Below, piece after piece: positions 6,188 through 13,700 of a stretch of 14,405 nt of DNA (the stretch's first letter is position 1; each line of letters opens with the position of its first letter). The DNA is from Cyanobacteria bacterium UBA11372. Lineage in GTDB: Bacteria; Cyanobacteriota; Cyanobacteriia; Cyanobacteriales; Aerosakkonemataceae. Location of the stretch: positions 1,868 through 16,272 of the forward strand of contig DNGG01000129.1 of assembly GCA_003486675.1 (NCBI GenBank), in the 5' to 3' direction. The notes under the pieces are model-generated. The model saw nothing but the letters and a program-made list of their open reading frames with translations. It did not search any database and had not been told where the DNA came from. A program made the translations under genes and the position numbers.

Positions 6188-7774
6188 TCATTGTATATAG
6201 TGTACTGGAGAATCTGGCAGGGAGATTTCGGAATGGCATTTTCTGTGAAAACCAACTAAGTCTTCAACTACGACGCAGTTTCTTCCTTGGTTTTTGGCGG
6301 CATAAAGTGCTTTGTCAGCAATGGTAATTAAGGTATCGGGACAAATTTCTGCATTGGGAATAATACTGGCAACTCCTAAACTTAAGGTGACATATTTACT
6401 CACTTCAGATTTAGCATGAACCAGCTTAATTCTTTGAACTTGCTTGCGGATTGTTTCAGCCACGTAGAAAGCTCCCTTCGCAGTTGTATTCGGAAGAATG
6501 ACTGCAAATTCTTCCCCGCCGTAACGAGCCACTAAATCTGAATGACGTTTGACACTCTGTCGAATTGCTGCGGCTACATGCTGCAAGCAAAAGTCTCCGG
6601 CGAGGTGTCCGTATGTATCATTATAAAGTTTAAAAAAATCAACATCGCATAAAATTAAAGACATCGGTAATTTTTCTCTAAAAAGCCGCAGCCATTCAAA
6701 GTACAAATATTCATCAAACCGCCGCCGATTGGCAATTCCGGTTAACCCATCTAAGGTGGCAATTCGTTCTAGTTCCTGATTGGCTTTTACCAGAGCTGCT
6801 TCTATTTTTTTGCGGTGGATAAAAGATCCTAATTGAGTGGCAACTGCTTTAACTAATTCAATTATTCTGGTTTCTGGTTTGAGCTGCTCTTGTTTAAAAA
6901 AAACTATAATCGCTAAAACCTGGTCATTGATAATAATAGGAATGCTTAAAGCCGTTTTAAGTCCTACTTCTTTGGCAACTTCATGCCGGATGAACCAGGC
7001 TTCTTGAGCCAAGGAGAGGTCTTCAATCCACTCTAATTGCTTGGATAACCAAACATGACCAGCTATGCCGATATTAGGAGCTAATATTAAATTTTTACTT
7101 TTTTCTATAAATTTTTCAAATTTTTGTTCGCTCACATACCAACCGCGACTATATTCGAGGGTGGCGGTTTCGTTGTTGGGAATCCAAGCTTCTCCTAAAT
7201 TCCAACCAATTGTTTGACCTACTTGACGCAGAGTGATTTCTAAAGCATCGTGAAAATCTATCGATTCATTAATCAGTTTAGTAGTAGTTAATAAAAACCG
7301 GACTTCTTCTTCAGCTCGTTGGCGTTCAATTATCTCTAGTTGCAGTCTGGTATTTTGTTCGCACAGTTGTTTCTGCATGTGATGCAGGGTTAATTGATTT
7401 TCCACCCTTGCCAATACTTCTTCTATTTGAAACGGTTTAGTGATATAATCTACTCCTCCTACGATAAAGGCTTTTACTTTATCTATTGTTTCGCTATAAG
7501 CGCTCAAGAAAATAACTGGAATATTCCGGGTTATTTCTAAGCTTTTTAATTCTTGGCAAACATCATAGCCGTTCATTTCCGGCATATTGATATCGAGCAA
7601 AATTAGATCTGGTTTGAATATCTGCGCCCCTTGCAAAGCTAATTTTCCGTTAATTGCTTGCCGGACTTGATACCCTCGCGACGTCAGCATATTGGTTAAA
7701 AGTCGCAGGTGTTCCGGTGCATCATCTACGATGAGAATATTGGCTTTTAATTGCTGTTTAGTTAGGTGACTCAT
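6188..7774 (-). CDS. REC-GAF-GGDEF diguanylate cyclase
   Basis: A 528-aa protein predicted to make c-di-GMP from two GTP. Receiver domain at about 12-130: D17/D18, phospho-acceptor D61 in LLDINMPEMNG, S91, K113 in TKPFQ. GAF at about 165-330, ending in a helical linker. GGDEF domain at about 335-505 with CDVDFFK (metal Asp around 377-379) and an intact active-site motif GGEEF (419-423). An RxxD inhibitory site (RHSD, 410-413) lies exactly five residues before it, so product feedback inhibition is expected. The last 30 residues run past the usual end. The start (ATG 7774) overlaps the stop of the upstream giant kinase by 17 bp and has no clear ribosome site, which suggests translational coupling. 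The REC-GAF half is paralogous to that of the downstream adenylyl cyclase; only the output differs. Being encoded next to the kinase makes phosphorylation by it plausible but unproven. Confidence 0.93.
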   Translation of the reverse strand: MSHLTKQQLKANILIVDDAPEHLRLLTNMLTSRGYQVRQAINGKLALQGAQIFKPDLILLDINMPEMNGYDVCQELKSLEITRNIPVIFLSAYSETIDKVKAFIVGGVDYITKPFQIEEVLARVENQLTLHHMQKQLCEQNTRLQLEIIERQRAEEEVRFLLTTTKLINESIDFHDALEITLRQVGQTIGWNLGEAWIPNNETATLEYSRGWYVSEQKFEKFIEKSKNLILAPNIGIAGHVWLSKQLEWIEDLSLAQEAWFIRHEVAKEVGLKTALSIPIIINDQVLAIIVFFKQEQLKPETRIIELVKAVATQLGSFIHRKKIEAALVKANQELERIATLDGLTGIANRRRFDEYLYFEWLRLFREKLPMSLILCDVDFFKLYNDTYGHLAGDFCLQHVAAAIRQSVKRHSDLVARYGGEEFAVILPNTTAKGAFYVAETIRKQVQRIKLVHAKSEVSKYVTLSLGVASIIPNAEICPDTLITIADKALYAAKNQGRNCVVVEDLVGFHRKCHSEISLPDSPVHYIQ

Positions 7775-10700
7775 CGCTGTAAGTTTGAGTTAATTCGATA
7801 ATTATATCCATCCGAAAGTTATCTACTAAATCGGTTAAAGCTTTGGTCATATTTGACTGAGTGGCGGGAATTTGCGCGAGCAAATCCATAATTTGCTGGT
7901 CGTCGATTTCCAAGGCTGCTTGGTGCAGTGCGACGATCCAGTTTCTGGGCATACAGCTCAAGTCTTCGCTGCTGAGTGGCTGAGACTGTGCGGGCAAACG
8001 ACCGTTTGCAGCCAAGGAACGATTTTGTTGGTAGACGTATAACACGCCTAAATGTTGAGCCATTTTTTCAAATAGAATTTCCTCTTGAAAAGGTTTGCAG
8101 ATAAAGTCATCGCAGCCTGCGTTTAGGATCGCCAATCGCTGCTCTTCAAAGGCGCTGGCGGTGAGGGCAATGATTTTAGTATTTTTTCCTTTGGGATGGC
8201 GTTTAATTTCCCCTGTTGCTGTATAGCCGTCCATCACGGGCATTTCCATATCCATTAAGACTAGATCGGGTTGCCAAGTTTCCCAAAATGCCAGTCCTTG
8301 TTGCCCGTTTTCGGCTTCTAGTACGTCAAAGCCCAAGGGAGCGAGCAATTCCAGGAGCAGTTGGCGATTTGCTAAGACATCTTCGACGACGAGGATGCGG
8401 TATTTTGGCTGATTTGGTTCCAAGCCAATCACGCGCCGCGCGTCAGCGAGGTTGCTTGGCGGTGCTTCGGATACTACAGTTGCTTGGATATTAAATTTAA
8501 AGGTGCTGCCTTTCCTTAGTTGGCTGGTGACGCCAATCTCTCCTCCCATCAATTTGACAAATTGCTGGCTAATGGGTAAGCCTAAGCCAGTACCTTCCAT
8601 TGATTGGCGTCCGGTTTGGCTTTGCACGAAAGGTCTAAAAATGGTGGTGAGTTCTTCTGGTGCAATGCCGGGACCTGTGTCTTCGACTTCAAAGAATAAT
8701 TGGTAATGGGTCATGGGTAATGGGTCATTGCTACTTTCTTGCCCATTACCCATAACGCGCAATGTAACGCTGCCAGTTGAGGTGAATTTAATCGCATTTC
8801 CCAATAGGTTAATTAAAACTTGACGCAGTTTGCTTTCGTCGGTTTTTACGTACTGGGGGAGTTGGGGGGCGCGTTCAAATTTTAGTTCTAAGCCTTTGGT
8901 TTTGGCTTTGAGTTGGAACATGTCTTCGATGGCAGCAAGTAGGCGATACAAATCAAAGGATGTTTCATTGAGTGCTACTTGTCCGGCTTCTATTTTAGAC
9001 ATTGATAAAATGTCGTTGATTAGGTCTAGCAAATGCTCGCCGCTACGATTGATAATTGCTAGATGTTCGCGCTCTGCCTGTGCTAGGGATTCGCTGCGGG
9101 AGAGCAGCTGGCTGAAGCCGAGGATGGCGTTGAGTGGGGTTCTGAGTTCGTGGCTCATGCGGGCGAGGAATTGACTTTTTGCTTTGTTGGCGGCGTCGGC
9201 GGCTTCTTTGGCTAGCTGTAATTGGGCGAGTAATTCTGCTTGCTGTAAGGCGACTCCCAATTGGTTGCCTATTTGTACAACGATGTTGATTTCTGCGGCT
9301 GACCACAGGCGGGGGGCGTTATTTTGATAGGTTGCTAAGAGTCCCCAAAGTTTATTGCCGCAGAAAATGGGGACGGTGATGTAGGCTTTGGCTTGAAATG
9401 TTTCTAAAAGTTCGATGTAACAATTGCTGAATCCGGCTTGATAAATGTCTGAAACGCAGAGGTATTTTTCTCCTTGGTTGTAGATGCCGCCAGAGGTGCA
9501 TTGTAGGTAGGTATCTTCTATCAAGCTATCGGGGCTGTCCCATAGTTTGACGATGCATCTGGGGGAGTCTAAAACTGCTTCTGTATAGTTGGGCTGTTCT
9601 AAGTCGGATTGAATGAGGGGAACCCAGCCAGATGCGACGGACTCGGCGACGAAGTTGCCACTCCAGTCGGGGTTGAAGCGATAGATGATGACGCGATCGC
9701 TCTCCAATACCTGCCTTAATTCTTCGGTTGTGGCGCGGAAAATTGTTTCTAGATCCAAACTTTGCCGCATTCGTTCGATCGCTTTGGCGATCGCTCGTTC
9801 CCGTTCAGCACTTTCCCGCAATGCCTCTTGCGCTTGTTGACGTTCTGTGATATCAACTGCCATCGATGCGCCGCCGATGGCGTTGCCTCTTTCATCGATC
9901 AATGCTGTGTTATACCATTCGCAGATCACGATTCTGCCATCTTTGGTGATGTTCTCGCTGATGCTGCAATTGGCGCCCCGCAGATAAAGTAAATCTTCTG
10001 GTACCAGTTTGATTTGCTCTTTGAGCATAGAGGGGGTGAGTAAGTCAATCAGGTTCTTACCGATGGCTTCAGTCTGAGAGTACCCAAAAATTTCCGCCGC
10101 AGCTGGATTCCAGGCAATGATTTCACCGCCGTTGTTCCATTCGATCGCGGCGATGGGTGTTTGCTGCACTAAAAATGCGATTCTTTGTTGGGATTCTTTC
10201 AGGAGTGCTTCGTTGAATTTGCGATCGCTGACATCGATCATCACCCCATGCCAAATGATTCCGCCCTCGTTCCCAGGCTGAGCCTGGGAACGAGCAGGCT
10301 GAGCCTGGGAACGAGGCAGGCATTCGGGGCGAGAAGTTGCTTGAATCCACTTGATTTGACCTGATGGGGAATTCAGGCGTCCTTCCCAGGTAAAAGGCGT
10401 TAAAGTTTGGGCGCTCGATGCGATCGCGTCCATCAAGCTTTGGATGTCATCTGGATGAACTTGCTCTAAGGCTAGCTGTGCATTTTCTAATAGCTGCTCT
10501 GGTTCTAATTCGTAGATGTCTCGACACCCGGAACTTACATAAGCAAAACTATAAGATCCATCTCTGTCTTGGATAAATTCATAAATCAATCCCGGTACGC
10601 TGGCGGTTAATTTTTGCAATCTGGCTTCGCTTTGCCGTAAGGCTTCGTCGGCGGCTTTGCGATCGCTGGTGTCTATTAGCACGCCATGCCAAAGGATATC

Positions 10701-13700
10701 GCCGTTGTCGCAGCGTTCTGGTTTGGCAACGCCTTGAATCCATTTTTGTTTTCCGGAGCGGGTAGTAATTCGCCCTTCCCAAAACCAAGGTTCTAAAGTT
10801 CGGGCGCTAGTGGCGATAGATTGGTGGAGCTTTTGTAGGTCATCGAGATGGGTGAATTGAAAGCCTAGATCGGGATTTTCTATTAGCTGTTGGGGTTCTA
10901 ATTCATTAATTTCTCGGCAACCGGAACTGACATAGGCAAAATTATAAGATCCATCGGGATGGAGAAGATATTCATAAAGCATTCCCGGTACGTTGTCTGC
11001 TAATTTTTGCAACCGGGCTTCGCTTTGCTTTAAGGCATTTTCTGCTTGTTTGCGGGCGGTGATATCTCTGAGGCTGATCAGATAGGCTGGTTTATTGTCC
11101 CAGCTAATTCTTAACGCTCGCATTTCAGCGATGATTATTTGAGATCCAGGCCGAATAATTTCTATTTCGTTTAATTCGTCGATCCTGATTGGTAAACCTA
11201 AAGATAAATGCAAAACTTCTTCGTAGGATCTGCCAAACAAAGCGAGGGCGGCACCATTAACAAATAGGATGCGCTCGTTGTCGTCTTGAACGACTAAACC
11301 TTCGGATATTGTGGTGACAATTTGCGATAACCGCGCTTCGCTTTGTTCCAGACAGTTAATTAATGCAGTTTTGACTCGTTCGTCGCGTTTCTTTTCGCTG
11401 ATATCTCGTCCTTCGGGAATCAGCAGCACGACGTTACCCGCGTCATCAAAAACGGGTTTTAAAGAAAAGTCAATCGTGGCGATTGTCTTTCCCTCACCCC
11501 GGATATCGACTTCGTAACGGACGAATTCACCGCTGGCAGCTAGTGCGATCGCATCGCGCAGCTGCTGTTGAGTCGGGGTGAGGGATTGGGAATTGGTAAT
11601 GGCGTTCCCAGGCAGAGCCAGGGAACGAGGGTAATTGGTAATCGGTAATTGGTAATTCTCACCTGCTCCCCTGCTCACCTGCTCACCTGCTGCCCTGCTC
11701 ACTTGCTCCTCTACGCCTACCGTCCACCAGCGACTTTCCCAAAACGGGCGTCCTACAGCGTCGCTAGACTCAATGCCGCAAAAATCTAACGCTGTCTGGT
11801 TGGCTTCTAGGAGGGTGCCATCGGGGGTCAAGAGTCCGGTAAATTGAAAGGTATTGTTAAAGATGGCGCGGAATTTGCGCTCGCTTTCTTGCAGGGCTGA
11901 CTGGATTTGCTTGCGATCGCTAATATCTTTATGAGTTCCCGTCATCCGCACCGGGTTGTTCAATTCATCCCTTTCGGTTACCCTACCGCGAGATAAAATC
12001 CACTTCCACTCGCCGGACTTAGCGCTCATGCGAAACTCTATTTCATAACCGGAGGATTCCCCTTGCAAATGCGCCTGCAACGCTGCTTTTGCCAGAGGCA
12101 AATCATCTGGATGTACCAGTCTTTCCCAAGATTCAAATTTATCTTCGATTTCTTCTATGGCATACCCCAGCATAGTTTTCCACTCATTGCTGTAATAAAC
12201 AATGCCTGTCTGAATATGCCAATCCCACAAGCCCAAACCGCTAGCTTCAATGGCGAGTTGAAAGCGTTCTTCGCTTTTGCGTAACGCTTCTTCTGCTTGT
12301 TTGCGCTCGGTAATATCCTGCCCAATCCCGATACAATTCCCATCGGATAGCAGAATATTCGCCCAGCAAGTATCGATAACCTTCCCCTGGCGGGTTGTGG
12401 TTTTGAAGTCCTGCCATTTGCCAGTGGCTGCCGCCATGAAGTCTACAACTCTGGCGCGGTATTCTGAGTCTGGGTAGCATTCTACTATTAGATTGCGGTT
12501 GGCTAACTCTGCCCAAGACCAACCGATAACTTGTTCTAAATGCCGGTTGGTTAATAGCATTTTACCCGCGCGATCGTAAAGCGTGACCATCACGGGTATA
12601 TTGTCAAAAATTGTTTGCAAAAGTTCTTTTTGCTGGCGCAGTTCGGCTTCGGCTTGCTTGCGTTGGGTAATATCAGTTGCCGCACCAAGCATTTGCTTTG
12701 ATTTCCCATCTGCGGTGCGGGCGAATAAGGTATCCCGACTGAAAAGCCAACGGTACTCGCCATTTTTGTGCCGCATCCGGTATTCAAATTCAAAAATATC
12801 CCCATCTTTGCCCGTTTCAAATTCTTTGAGATATTCCCCAAAGCGTGCCAAATCCTCGGGGTGCATTAAGGTTGGCATTACAGCCGTTCCCATCTGCTTT
12901 AAGTCTTCCGCAGTGTAGCCAAGAGTTTCAGTTATTTCGCGGTTAACATAGACATTTCGCCCTTCTATCATGTCGTAAACGTACAAAATATTAGGATTGG
13001 TTTCGGCTATTTTTTGAATAAACCGCTGGCTTTCTTGCAAGGCTTGTTCGATCTGCTTGCGCTCGGTAATATCGCTGAGGGAGCCAATCATTTCGATCGG
13101 GTTTCCATCTGCATCCCGCACTAACTTAACCGCATCGTAGAGCCAGCGATAAGTGCCATCTTTGTGTAAAAAGCGGTATTCGCCAGCATGATAACCCTGT
13201 GCGAATATCTGCGGCATCTCTGCCCAGATGCGATCTTTATCTTCTGGGTGAATGTGGCTTGCCCAGAAATTATCTGAATCCAATAATTCTCCCGGTTCGT
13301 AACCTAAAAGGGCGGTGACATTTTGGCTGACAAAGGTAGCCCCGTAGTCGCCCGTCGTCTTGCAGCTATAAATAACCGATGGGTTAGAGGAAAGTAAATA
13401 TTCCAGCCGTTCTCTGGCGATTAAAACTTCTTGTTGAGCCAGCTTTTTATCGGTAATATCGCAGAATGTCACCGCCAAGCCATCCCCTAATTTTACGGCG
13501 ACAACGTGAAACCAAGCCAATCTTCCTGCAAAGTTGTAGTGAACTTCCCGGTTGAGAATTTCTCCGGTTTCAACCACGCGGACATAGTCTTCAAATAGTC
13601 CAGTTTCTGCCATCCAAGGCAGTTTTTTTAATAAATGTAGCTCGATTAATTTTTCGGCGGCGATTCCGGCTATTTGTTCGGCGGAAGGATTGACTAAAAT

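Noticed and set aside
6139..6255. N-terminal extension of the adenylyl cyclase
   Set aside because: It would overlap the diguanylate cyclase by 68 bp. The AAAGGA site points to the ATG at 6138, and the receiver domain is complete from there.
8216..9306. Several 80-110 codon frames antisense or out of frame to the giant kinase
   Set aside because: They are shadows of a well-supported coding frame with conserved HisKA, HATPase and REC motifs, and they show no domain of their own.
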